Of a stretch of DNA of 64,000 nt, positions 50,117 through 61,200 are shown one piece after another (the first letter of the stretch is position 1; each line of letters opens with the position of its first letter). The notes below the pieces were generated by a model. It was given only the letters and a program-made list of their open reading frames with translations, did no database searches and was not told where the DNA came from. A program made the translations under genes and the position numbers. Source of the stretch: Hirudinaria manillensis (lineage: Eukaryota; Annelida; Clitellata; Hirudinida; Hirudinidae); contig CM067536.1 of NCBI GenBank assembly GCA_034509925.1, positions 5,078,501 through 5,142,500 on the forward strand, given 5' to 3'.

Positions 50117-51568
50117 CCATGTCGTTTTTGGCATCGTGAACAAAATAGGTGGATTTGCAAGAAAATGTAAAGGACGAAATTTGTAGAGGATAGTTTCATG
50201 ATTCGTTTGATGTATTGATTTTTAAATTTGGTTCAGTGGAACTGCTGCGTTTCGAGTTAGAATAATCGCCGGCTAGCGATTTTTTCTCAACTTATAACTA
50301 GGTCATTTCTTCCGACCCCATGTCGTCTTTGGCATCGTGAACAAAATAGGTGGATTTGCAAGAAAATGTAAAGGACGAAAATTGTAGAGGATAGTTTCAT
50401 GATTCGTTTGATGTATTAATTTTTAAATTTGATTCGGTGGAACTGCTGCGTTTCGAGTTCGAAGTTGACTCAACACGAAGCGGAAGGGTGCATGTCGTTT
50501 TTGACATAGTGAACAAAATAGGTGGATTTGCAAGAAAATGTAAAGGACGAAAATTGTAGAGGATAGTTTCATGATTCGTTTGATGTATTAATTTTTAAAT
50601 TTGGTTCAGTGGAACTGCTGCGTTTCGAGTTAGAATAATCGCCGGCTAGCGATTTTTCCTCAACTTGTAACTAGGTCATTTCTTCCGACCCCATGTCGTA
50701 TTTGGCATCGTGAACAAAATAGGTGGATTTGCAAGAAAATGTAAAGGACGAAAATTGTAGAGGATAGTTTCATGATTCGTTTGATGTATTAATTTTTAGA
50801 TTTGATTCGGTGGAACTGCTGCGTTTCGAGTTCGAAGTTGACTCAACACGAAGCGGAAGGGTGCATGTCGTTTTTGACATAGTGAACAAAATAGGTGGAT
50901 TTGCAAGAAAATGTAAAGGACGAAAATTGTAGAGGATAGTTTCATGATTCGTTTGATGTATTAATTTTTAAATTTGGTTCAGTGGAACTGCTGCGTTTCG
51001 AGTTAGAATAATCGCCGGCTAGCGATTTTTCCTCAACTTGTAACTAGGTCATTTCTTCCGACCCCATGTCGTATTTGGCATCGTGAACAAAATAAGTGTA
51101 TTTGCAAGAAAATGTAAAGGACGAAAATTGTAGAGGATATTTTCATGATTCGTTTGATGTATTAATTTTTAAATTTGATTCGGTGGAACTGCTGCGTTTC
51201 GAGTTCGAAGTTGACTCAACACGAAGCGGAAGGGTGCATGTCGTTTTTGACATAGTGAACAAAATAGGTGGATTTGCAAGAAAATGTAAAGGACGAAAAT
51301 TGTAGAGGATAGTTTCATGATTCGTTTGATGTATTAATTTTTAAATTTGGTTCAGTGGAACTGCTGCGTTTCGAGTTAGAATAATCGCCGGCTAGCGATT
51401 TTTCCTCAACTTGTAACTAGGTCATTTCTTCCGACCCCATGTCGTATTTGGCATCGTGAACAAAATAAGTGTATTTGCAAGAAAATGTAAAGGACGAAAA
51501 TTGTAGAGGATATTTTCATGATTCGTTTGATGTATTAATTTTTAAATTTGATTCGGTGGAACTGCTGC
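50117..51568 (+). repeat. Higher-order satellite: A/B dimers of 373 bp
   Basis: Eight units start with CATGTCGT at about 50117, 50319, 50491, 50692, 50864, 51065, 51237 and 51439. Long units (about 201 bp) end in the CGCCGGCTAGCG...TTCCGACCC tail; short units (about 172 bp) end in the GACTCAACACGAAGCGGAAG tail. They alternate strictly, giving a dimer period of 373-374 bp. Both types share AACAAAATAGGTGGATTTGC and GTGGAACTGCTGCGTTTCGA. The 69-codon frame at 51096-51305 is a by-product. Confidence 0.95.
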
Positions 51569-51577
51569 CTTTTGAGC

Positions 51578-51676
51578 GGTTTCCTGATTTCGTGCTCACG
51601 CACTTTTTGTTGTCAGTCTCGTATGACGCTGGTTAGGAGCCCGTAAACAAAGTGCGTGAGCCCGGACTCAGGAAAT
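51578..51676. repeat. Hairpin at the satellite turning point
   Basis: Arm 1 (about 51580-51610: TTCCTGATTTCGTGCTCACG plus CACTTTTTGTT) pairs with arm 2 (about 51645-51674: AACAAAGTGCGTGAGCCCGG plus ACTCAGGAAA) around a loop of about 35 bases. Confidence 0.8.
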
Positions 51677-51990
51677 CGCTTGCCATAACTCAAAACGCAG
51701 CAGTTCCACTGAACTAATTTTAAAAATAAATACATCACACGAATCATGAAACTATCCTCCACAATTTGTATTTTTTAAATTTTCTTGTAACTCCACCTAT
51801 TTAGTTCATATGGTCAAAAACGCCATGGAGCCGGCAGAAAAGACCCATTGAAAAATCGCTTGCCGGCGCAAAATGTAACTCTAAACGCAGCAGTTCAACT
51901 GAACCAATTTTAAAAATAAGACATCAAAAGATCAGGAAATTATCCTCTATAATTTGAAGTTTTTAAATTAACTCTATTTATTAATTTCAT
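51677..51990 (-). repeat. Two satellite units in reverse orientation
   Basis: Reading the minus strand recovers the satellite: AAACGCAGCAGTTCCACTGA, ATGAAACTATCCTC and CCACCTATTT...GTCAAAAACG in plus-strand order are reverse complements of the unit at 50491. A second, more diverged inverted unit follows, with AAAATCGCTTGCCGGCG at 51854-51870 and AAACGCAGCAGTTCAACTGA at about 51885. Confidence 0.85.
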
Positions 51991-52232
51991 TCGACCCAAA
52001 ATGCTTCTGAATTGCACGCGCCCGCTGCTAACGGCCATCATTCAATTAGTTTAAATTTCAAATCTTAATGTCCCGCGTATATAAGTAAACATTGCGAGAA
52101 AACCTTTTCCCTTGTTCTGCTTGGAATGTTGAGACCGGTATTTCGAGTGATATATATTTCTATAATATAACTTTACGTTTTTTTCGGGCATATAGTAATA
52201 TAGCTTCTAGTAATAATTAAATAATTAAAATA

Positions 52233-54420
52233 ATGTCGCGGCATATCTTTCTATATAAGAATGTCAGGCGTACCAAGTTTTTAGTCGCTTCTGTTGTTGA
52301 GGTTATGGGTAAGTACGAAGGTAGTCCTTCCGAAATCATTCGGAAGACTTGCTAAGAACTTCAGATGTCTTGGTCCGAAAGGTCTAAGAAATTACTGAGT
52401 GATTTGCATTACCGGTATTTTACGAAGGGAGATAGAAGAATGAAGATCACTTCAGAGGAAGAAACATTCTACGCCGATGGAATGGGCAACGACAGCGTGT
52501 CGACGGTAACAAGTTAAAGCGAGTGATTTTTTATGGGAAATTTATCATTAATAACATTTACCCTAGATATCAGCCGTATTGGAGGAGAAAGATGGGATTG
52601 TTATTCCCGAAACAGCATCTGATGTAATGGAAGCCGAGGAAGAGGAAGTGGGAAATGTTACTCCAGAAACAGTAAGAGTCACCTTTGATTTATAAATGTT
52701 TGTCATCATTGACTAAGGAAAACTATAATTTTAGATGTCAGGATGGGGTGGCTCCATCGTGGAAGCCTCTTCGTGATCAGAAGAAAGTAGAAGACGACAC
52801 AGTAACACATCAAGCATTGCAAAAATCTATTCAAATTGATATGTAATTCAATTTTTTAGAACGGGTTTGACAAACCGAGGGTAATAACTCGGGCAATAGA
52901 ACAGAATACAATGGCTGCTAAAATCCCCAAGGATCTTGCAAAGCCAGGAAGGTCGCACACTGAAAGACCTGAGTTGGACAAATGTTGTCTCTGACGTGCT
53001 CGAACCCATTCTATTCCTTCGTGTTCCGTCGGCACGAGGTGGCAGTACAGGATTCCAAAAGACTTGGTAAGCTCTTTACAACTAGTGGATCGTGGTCTTT
53101 TTTAGGTTTGTTGTTTTGACGTATTAAAAGTATATCTATTTAGAGTAAGAGAATGGCAAATAGCGATACACTTCATTGTCAGGTCAAGTTCAAGTTTTAG
53201 ATCAATATTGATAAGCCCTTCGAAGGAGTTGCTACATATTCCTCCGACATATGTGTGCACAACGTGGGTCAAACCGTTAGAAGGCCAGTCCGGGGAAAGA
53301 AGCTGATGAGAAGCTTCGCCAAGAAACTATAGAACGTAAGTCCGTAAGTTAAATGGGTTGGCAAAAGAAGTGAAGGAACTTGGCAACAGAGATGGCATTC
53401 CCAGCATAAGAGTAAATGAGTTGCTATATTTCTGTTTTGCCAATTAAACACTTATATAAATTAAGATAACTTAGGCCTTGGATCAAATGCGGTACGAGTC
53501 TCACAAAGAACAAAGGATCCACGACAATGAGATGGAAGCCCTGGATCAATTGATCCAGGAAAATCCTTCCGGGCTGGACTCATTAAGGGGCGTCGTGATC
53601 TCCACCTTTAAGACTGTTTCGATGTGGTCTCTCGTAACCATGTCTATCCTTCTGAAGAGGTGGAGTGAAGACGTTACTTATTTTGATGCCACCGGAGGGA
53701 TTATGAAGACATGAGACAAACACTTTTACGTGTACGAGGTAAGATACTTGAATACGGATTAATGACATTAGCATAGCATCTTATGTTAAATTAAATGATG
53801 TAGATGGTGGTAAGAAACACAGTGGAAGGTCAGATACCTCTGCCTGTACTGACAATAGTGACGATGTCAGTTCGATCGGTAAGTTGCGTCCTTGGTATTT
53901 TAATATTTGATTTTATACGCCGTTTTGGGTTGGACGTGCTGAGACCCAAGATGATAATCATGGATGGGTCCCTCGTTCTCCTACAAAGCTTGTTGGAATT
54001 TTTGGGATAAGATATGTCGAAGTAACTGGATGCTTTGTTACAAATCCGACGTGCTCTTATGTTCTTATGTTTAATTTTTTGTTATTTTAAGTGCTGAAAG
54101 GATATTACAGGATCTGCACTAATTCTGCGAAGAAGAAAGACTTGGATCTTCCAATCCTTTACCGATGTTTAAGTTACATTATGAAGAAGCCAAAGAGTGC
54201 TGCCGGAAGTTGTTCGTACATTACATTTTATATTTTATATCGCATATTTTTGATTGGTTTTTTTATTAATAGCTTAAAGCGGGAAACCCTCAAGATGTCA
54301 CGAGGACATTGAAAATTAAGAAGAATTTGCTGCTGACCCAACGTTCGACTACGACCAGAAGAATAGGGTATTTCTATACTTAGATAACGGGCATCCAGAA
54401 ATAAAAATATACTTTTTATA
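52233..54420 (+). pseudogene. Decayed intron-rich DDE transposase-like gene
   Basis: A chain of short exons is joined by consensus splice sites: 52233-52308, 52365-52505, 52567-52671, 52735-52801, 52860-53066, 53144 onward, about 53478-53738, 53804-53878, then unspliced-looking pieces to about 54400. Six inferred introns are only 56-77 nt. Readable blocks are YSSDICVHNVGQTVRRPVRG (about 53240-53297), ALDQLIQENPSGLDSLRGVV, WSEDVTYFDATGGIMK (about 53660-53708), FYVYE|MVVRNTVEGQIPLP, RPKMIIMDGSLVLLQSLLEF (about 53943-54002) and CTNSAKKKDLDLPILYRC (about 54115-54168). The Asp in YFDATGG and in MDGS are placed as the first two acidic residues of a DDE/MULE-type transposase would be. In-frame stops (for example TGA at 53712) mark it as inactive. 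The superfamily assignment is tentative. Confidence 0.5.
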
Positions 54421-56162
54421 CATTTCCTGCAGACATTTTGCAGCGACTATTGAAAGTGACGGATAACTCGAATATTTCACCCGGAAGTAGTATCAGAAAT
54501 AGTAGATTCTACACCCTGGAATTCCTAAGTAAATTTCGAAAATTATTCATACCTGCTGCACCGTTATGGACATGTTTGGTGCTAGGCATTTCTACTAACA
54601 TATAATTTATCGTGACGATATTAAATCTTAAACGATACCAACAGTCGATCTTGGAAGACACGGGAAGGGTGAGGAGTTCCACGAGATTTTTAAAAACACA
54701 GTGCCATGACAGTCCAAATATGTCGATTTGCCTTGGTTGATGTTGTTGCAACACTTTAATTTATTCTGGTACTGAAGCGTATAGTCTGGGGCCATAATAT
54801 TGAATAGAAAACAATTTCAAAGCAGATTTAGAGAAAGGACTATATCCATTAATTTAAATGATCTGAAAAACCTTATGAATTTTCGTCTCTTACATACTTT
54901 CTATTGGTTGTAAAGATGCCTGATAATATCTGTTACGTCCCGTAAAGTAACGTACATTATTAAAATGATAGCTTCGGACGAGAAAATAAACGATTTCGTC
55001 AATATGCCCGCTGTGCTACCATGTTGCTACGCTGCTGTGTTTCTTTTTATCGTCACAACGAAACCGTACCAGTGGATATGTACAAACACATAATGCACTT
55101 TTTAAAAGTTATATTTATCTCTTCCTCATTTTCCTATTGGAAAAAAGTGTCTTTTAAGTCTCCCGGTAAGTGTCTTTTGGCGGATTGTCTCGGGACGGGT
55201 ATTACTGCGTATTAGTATGTGGTTCAAGGAATGGATTGAGATGATTATTATAATTTTTGGATTAAGAAATTAATTTTAACGTATGCATTTGTGACTGGAT
55301 GATAAGGGGTCCCCCGTATGGTGCACTAACTTTGAAATTCCTCTGATAGGAAGGGTATTGCAATGACCTGACACTCGTGCAGACTGCATAGTGATGAAGG
55401 CAATACAAAATCATTAGTGCATTAGAGGAAGAAAACTGGATTGATATATTATCTCATTGCGATAAATGAAGGACTGCAAGGGCTTATTACTCCTTCATCG
55501 ATAAATATTTCGCCATCTATGACAACTGCTTTCTTATTACTGATAGGTAACTTGAGAAAATAAAGCCGTTTTTATTTGATAAAATAAATATAAACCCTCG
55601 TTACTATGCCACTCTCGCTACTATGCCACCCGTTGGGACCGAGCGAAGGAGACTTGAGTGTAATTGACAAAAGAAGTGTACTTAATTGAAACCCGATAAT
55701 GGTTTAATTGAAAAGAAAATGAAATAAAAATAATAAAATAGGTCGAAAGTTTACAAAAAAATGCACATAAAAATCTATTTTGTAATTTTATAAATTAGTT
55801 ATCTTGTAGTCCCTAGGTGGCAGAAGTGTTTTGTCCTGATGCAGTATTTATTTATTTATTTTAAAATCTTTTAACGAAATTTAAGATTTGTGATAGATTC
55901 ATATATGTCACCCAAAAGACCCGAGTTTTGTCAAATTTCAGTTCATTTGGATGTTAGGAAGTAATCGAAAAATCGATTGCAAGATTTGAACGTCCACATA
56001 CCAAGTTAAATAAAATCGTGTAAGAAGATAAATATCAACTTTGAAATTCTATTATATATAGTATATAGTATATTGTAATCTATTAATGTAATCACTGCAA
56101 TTGCGGAATGAACTAGATTTTCAGTGTTGGTAGGAACGACAACGCGAGTCAGAAATACGTTA

Positions 56163-56237
56163 CTGTTACTGAATCAACTATATAGTTTATATTTTAGATC
56201 AGGTTAGGATGTGTTGCATAAAAACGTCATTAACATG
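56163..56237 (+). repeat. 75-bp direct repeat, copy 1
   Basis: TGAATCAACTATATAGTTTA through AAAACGTCATTAACATG. Copy 2 is about 379 bp downstream and practically identical. Confidence 0.9.
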
Positions 56238-56541
56238 AAGATGAAGATCTTCAGGAATCTCAAATTACTAATTGTCTAAAATGTAATTAACTTTTACTCA
56301 AAATTCTTTAATCAGGCCAATGGCATACATAATGTATATGCCTCATAGAGATATCCCCTTTTGCGAATGTTTGGGTCCTTGAAACCTCAGGAAAGGCCTA
56401 GTAGATTCATCAGTGTGAGGGCAAATCTAGTATTTTCCACCTGCAAGAAGCTTCATTTGGAACATATTGGTTCAGGTGACATCTTCCAAGTTGGAGCCTG
56501 GAGATGAGTTCCTCCTTCACCCAGTAGGCGCATTTACGTTA

Positions 56542-56616
56542 CTTTTGATGAATCAACTATATAGTTTATATTTTAGATCAGGTTAGGATGTGTTGCATAA
56601 AAACGTCATTAACATG
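56542..56616 (+). repeat. 75-bp direct repeat, copy 2
   Basis: Identical to 56163-56237 through the AACATG end, after which the sequences diverge. Confidence 0.9.
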
Positions 56617-58261
56617 CATTGGAAAAGGCTCCTAGTCGAATTACGATGATAATGATGCGATTAGTCTTATTTATAGTCTTTTTCTTAAAGAACATGATGA
56701 AGACTTCTTTAGGTAGCACCTGAGCCAAAGTGAGCGGTTTATATACAGGCCTTTTGCGCTAGCTTCTCAGGAAGCCGTGCTTGGGTTTTTTTTTTTATCT
56801 GCTATGATCTGGAATCATTGGCCGCAATTCCTGTACGTAAACATATGAATCGTGAGCGAAAAAAGTCCTGTAACCGTTTGCAACTGCCCTGGGGGTAGCT
56901 CCTCGCGCGTCATAATGGGCTGGCTTCTCGTGACTTAGCGTTCTTGCAGTCCTTGTTGGCCTTATCCATTGGGAGGATACCTCCGCAGCCCGTGACAGTC
57001 TTGCAATAAATGTCGACCTGCTTTTGCTGGTCAGGCCGATACCTCAGAGGGATGCGTAAGTGGACCTGATGATTAATCCCATCGCATCCACTTCGATGGC
57101 AACTATATGTTGTAGCCTTAGATTCATGTTCAAGTCAAGATATTTCTCCTCCTCTTTCAGACTACTGCTTGATCAAATTCTGGTCAACGTCAGTTACGCC
57201 AGAATAAACTTGTCTGTCTTATTTGGTAACATCATGACGTCCGGCCTTAGCTCAGATGAGTTGCTGCTTATTAATAAAATAATAGATAAACTGGAACTGG
57301 AACAATTCTGACTAGAACGCTGCGAGAATGGTGTCCACTAAAAAAAAAAAAACACTGACAAACAAATATAAGCGACGTACTTGCCAAAGTTCATGTCTCG
57401 TTGTTACTAGTACTCAAATCTTGAGTACTTGTGCTTGGTGCTCCGGTACTTGCACAAGATAACATTCACTAAAGATAAATATATTAATGATTGAGTGAAA
57501 CCCCTGTTGGCAATGATAAGTAGCACTTAGATGGGTGTCTTCCAGGTCCGCAGACCAACAATTGTTTAAACGTGTCATAGAATAAATCAAAATTAAACAA
57601 TGAAATGCGAAATTAGCTCTGTAAAACTGCTCAAATTAAAATAATTCATTCTTGAAAGTGGATATTAGCAATATAAATTAATGGACATTAAGAGGTTGTG
57701 TTTTCTTGCTCGAGTGTTACAGGTTGTATGAGTAGCTTTCATTCAAAACATACCAAGAATATTTAAAATAATTAGAAATCACCTCTTCGGATTAAATTTT
57801 TCGTAGGCCAAAGAACATTCGGCGAAAAATTTTAATTCGACACTTATAATGCATATCGCATATGTTTGTCTTGGACATACGTTTATTTGAGAGGTTTGGT
57901 TTATTATTTGTCTCTTGTGCACGCGTGATACACTACATGTAAGTTGTTGTTTAGCTCGGCCTTCAATGTCCGTGATTCAATTATTCGTTGCAGCGAGTCG
58001 AGTTATACTACCGGCAGTTGATGCCAGAAAAACGAAAGAATCGAAGAGAATATATTACTAAATAATTACAAGAGGATGGTGAATTATTGGCCGGTATGAC
58101 GTTTTACACCTTCATCATTAATTAGGCTTCGGATATAAACGCGTATGAATTCATTAAAGGGAATTGCCTAGGCCCGTTAATTAGCCATTGAGAGTATTCT
58201 TAAACTGGAGTATGTCCTCTCAATGTTTTCAATGGTTTTTCAGACTGTTTTAGAGTTTGGA

Positions 58262-61200
58262 ATGGATGAAAAAGTGTGGTCAATTATAGTCTTTGTGCTG
58301 GCCATGGTTCCATGGATATCATACTGCCTCATGCTTTTCTTCTTTGCAATTTCCCTGCTCTATGGGTTAGTCTTTAATTTAAATTAATTTAATAAAAATT
58401 AAAATTAATTTTAAAAAAATTGAATTCATGTTAAATTAGTTGAATTAGACTGCCCAGTTTAATATTTTATAGCTTAAACCTTTACCTTGTCTTCTTTCAT
58501 TATCTGGTTGTTTAACATCATATATCACGATCAGATTGATTCCTCACAAATTTCGGTGCTTTGTTTTGAGTTTGAGTGCAGTTCTGTGCAATTTGCTTAT
58601 CAGAGTCATTTTTGCTTGATAAATTATGTGATATGATGTCATAATGCTAACAAGCTGACTAATTCATGGTTAACATATTCATAGTTGTATGTTATTTTTG
58701 GATGTTTTGTTTGACAATTTCTGATTTACTTTACTTGGAAATAATGCTTTAATATCCGTTTGTTGATGAAATAATAATGTTCAATATAATAATACAAATA
58801 TTATTATTGACAATTCAATATTACTTCTAATTAATTTAAATACAAACAAAATAGAAGCAAATATGCATTTTATAGAATTTGAAACCTGCCTAGGAACACT
58901 CATAACTAATGAAATAGAAAATAATAAATTGAGAATCAAATCAGTTTTAGGCATTTGAAGCACTGTTCGAGATTATTTATTAATTTAATGAAAATTATTT
59001 GTTATTTAGCCACACTTTGGCAATTGTTTTTTTACATTTAACCTCCCTCCTCCCATGTTTATTTTTTAAAGTTTTGGCAAAACACTCCTGACTAGTCTAC
59101 TTAAACTTGTGTCACATCAATAATTGATGGGTCTTTGTAAGAAAATAAAATAAAATGCTTTTTATTTAAACTCCTCAATATTTGGGTTTAGATTTCATTG
59201 AAATATTCTTATAATTATTTGTTCATAGCTATTAATGCAAATTAAAAATTATTTTTAAAACACACTTTGAAAGAATTTGGCTTTCAAGCGAATACTGTTT
59301 TGGCTATCAGTGTACATTAATTTTAGCTTAGAACAGGTGCATTGGGCTGTCTCTGAGCAGTTATTATTGAAAGGACAGCCCCTTAAGCTTTGTTTGAAGT
59401 CATTCTTTGTTTTTATTGTGTGCGTGTGTGTGTGTGTGCGTGCACGAGAATACGTGTCAGATAATAAAATTTGAATATGTGAATTCCTATAACAAGAGAA
59501 TATGCTTAGAATGAAAGTAGCGTGGATACCATCATTGACTGTCATTGGGTTAAACATCATTCTATAATAAATATTATATAATAATATCATTCACTACATA
59601 CATCTCATGTCATTCATTTTTCCCAATCATCTATCCTCTGTGTTCTTCCAATGGGTTGTATGTAAATTAGCTTTTACAAAATATCATGGTGGATGGATTT
59701 TTCTAGGTTATATTGGAAGACAAACAAGCATTTGCCTGATGCTGTTCACGTTGGTGCTGGCTTTTGGTAGATTTAGATGATCTTATAAATAGAGCAATGA
59801 CTATCATGAGGGTTGGAGATGCTTTATTGTGGATATTTTGCCATTATTTTGCTGGGGAAGTTTGTGGTTGAACATCACAAGTTATGGTTGAACATCACAA
59901 GTTATGGTTGAACATCACAAGTTATGGTTGAACATTACAAGTTATGGTTGAACATCACAAGTCATGGTTGAATCATTGTTGTCAGGTTAGAAAATCAAAA
60001 GCCACGTTCCATTTTGGAGCCAATAATATTTTAATACATGTTTTGTCTCTAAATTTGTTGCAGACATGTTTACTAATGTAACCAACCTTTTTTTTGTATT
60101 CTGCAGCAATTATAGAATATTTTTCTAGAATAATCCACAACTAGGATTATAAAAGGGTTGGGGCCATTTTTATTTTTATCATTCCTTCCAATGAAACCGT
60201 GCAGGGAGAGAATGTTGCTGTGTTATCTGTTTACAGCCAATGTTTTTCCTAAAAACATCTTCATTGTTGGTGCTGGAATTTGGAATTGTTTAATATTCCA
60301 CCAGTGAATGAAGGTGAAGATCCATTCCCATCATAATTATTGTGTTATTTCATTAAACCGATTTTAATAAATCAAATGATTTTAATAAGGTCTTAATGTA
60401 TAACAATATAAATGATTAAATTTTTATCACAAAAAAACATATTCCCATATGAATTGAAACATTAACCTTTGTGTCTACCAGACTTATCAATTTGCATTTG
60501 CATTTCTTTAACTTTTGGTTTAATTTATTTATTATTTAAGCCTGGGAACTTTGGACGAATTTTAATAACCTCTTTATATCCTGTGAATTTTTAGGAAGTA
60601 AACTCTACTGACTGACTACTTTTAAAAAGTGGGTGATTGATTCAAGGGGACTTTATGAGCTTATTTCAAGTTCAAATCAATGAAAAACCAGGCAACTTCC
60701 TACAAATTCACAGTCAGAAAAAGTGACCGAGCAAACGCAAACGACAGATACGTACAAGGGATTAGAACAAGTGTTATTTATTTATTTTTATTTATTTGTT
60801 TATTTATTTTCAAAACTGTAGGACCAAGAAGGACTCACTGAATCGAGTTTGTATGTTATACATAAAACATAAAGTAACAACACAGCCATCAAATAAATGT
60901 TAAGTAATAATTGTCTAAGTCAAGTTCGGCCAAAACGGCCAAAACAGGGAAAGTAAGAAAAATAACTTAAAAAAATAAACTCAGAGAGCCAGCCTTAAGG
61001 AGGCACATTCAAGAACAGTTTGAAGGAGAATTTCCTCTTAGAGGAATTTTTTTATTTAAGTTTTATTTAAGTTTATTATGTCACTAAATAAAATGAAATC
61101 TTGGATATAAAACATGTCAGTTATTCAAGCTTTTGAACTGCCAAAAGTCTGATCTCCAGATCAGCTTGTGTTAAATGTTTGATACTTTACACTGTTTGAT

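Larger units (their letters stand above)
47920..52000. mobile_element. Candidate DNA-transposon-like block bounded by inverted sequence
   Basis: Left boundary motif ACCAGCGTCATAGGAGCCTG (from about 47923) recurs reverse-complemented near 51613-51633, with the adjoining GACAACAAAATGCGTGAGC also conserved. Between them lie a tandem duplication of about 960 bp and a 373-bp higher-order satellite; beyond the inverted motif the satellite continues in reverse orientation. No protein is encoded inside. It could be a non-autonomous foldback-like element or a satellite expansion beside the sacsin promoter. A decayed transposase-like gene follows at 52.2 kb, but a physical link between the two is not shown. 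Confidence 0.4.
54421..58261. other. Intergenic DNA before UGCG
   Basis: No intact gene seen. The area 56700-57300 is less AT-rich; on the minus strand a stretch near 56900-57040 reads with clustered cysteines (YCKTVTGCGGILPMDK, then KDCKN) before a stop, possibly another decayed element. A 75-bp direct repeat lies at 56163-56237 and 56542-56616. The UGCG promoter and any untranslated first exon should lie in about 57.7-58.26 kb; no clear core element was assigned. Confidence 0.5.

Noticed and set aside
51096-51305. 69-codon frame inside the satellite
   Set aside because: It depends on the repeat unit and is broken by stops in neighbouring copies.
50117-51990. Regularly spaced repeats considered as a CRISPR array
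   Set aside because: The units are 172-201 bp, contiguous and without unique spacers, in a genome with animal split genes. It is a satellite.
57060-57311. 83-codon plus-strand frame before UGCG
   Set aside because: No recognisable domain and no splice link to UGCG; the opposite strand looks equally coding-like, so neither could be chosen.
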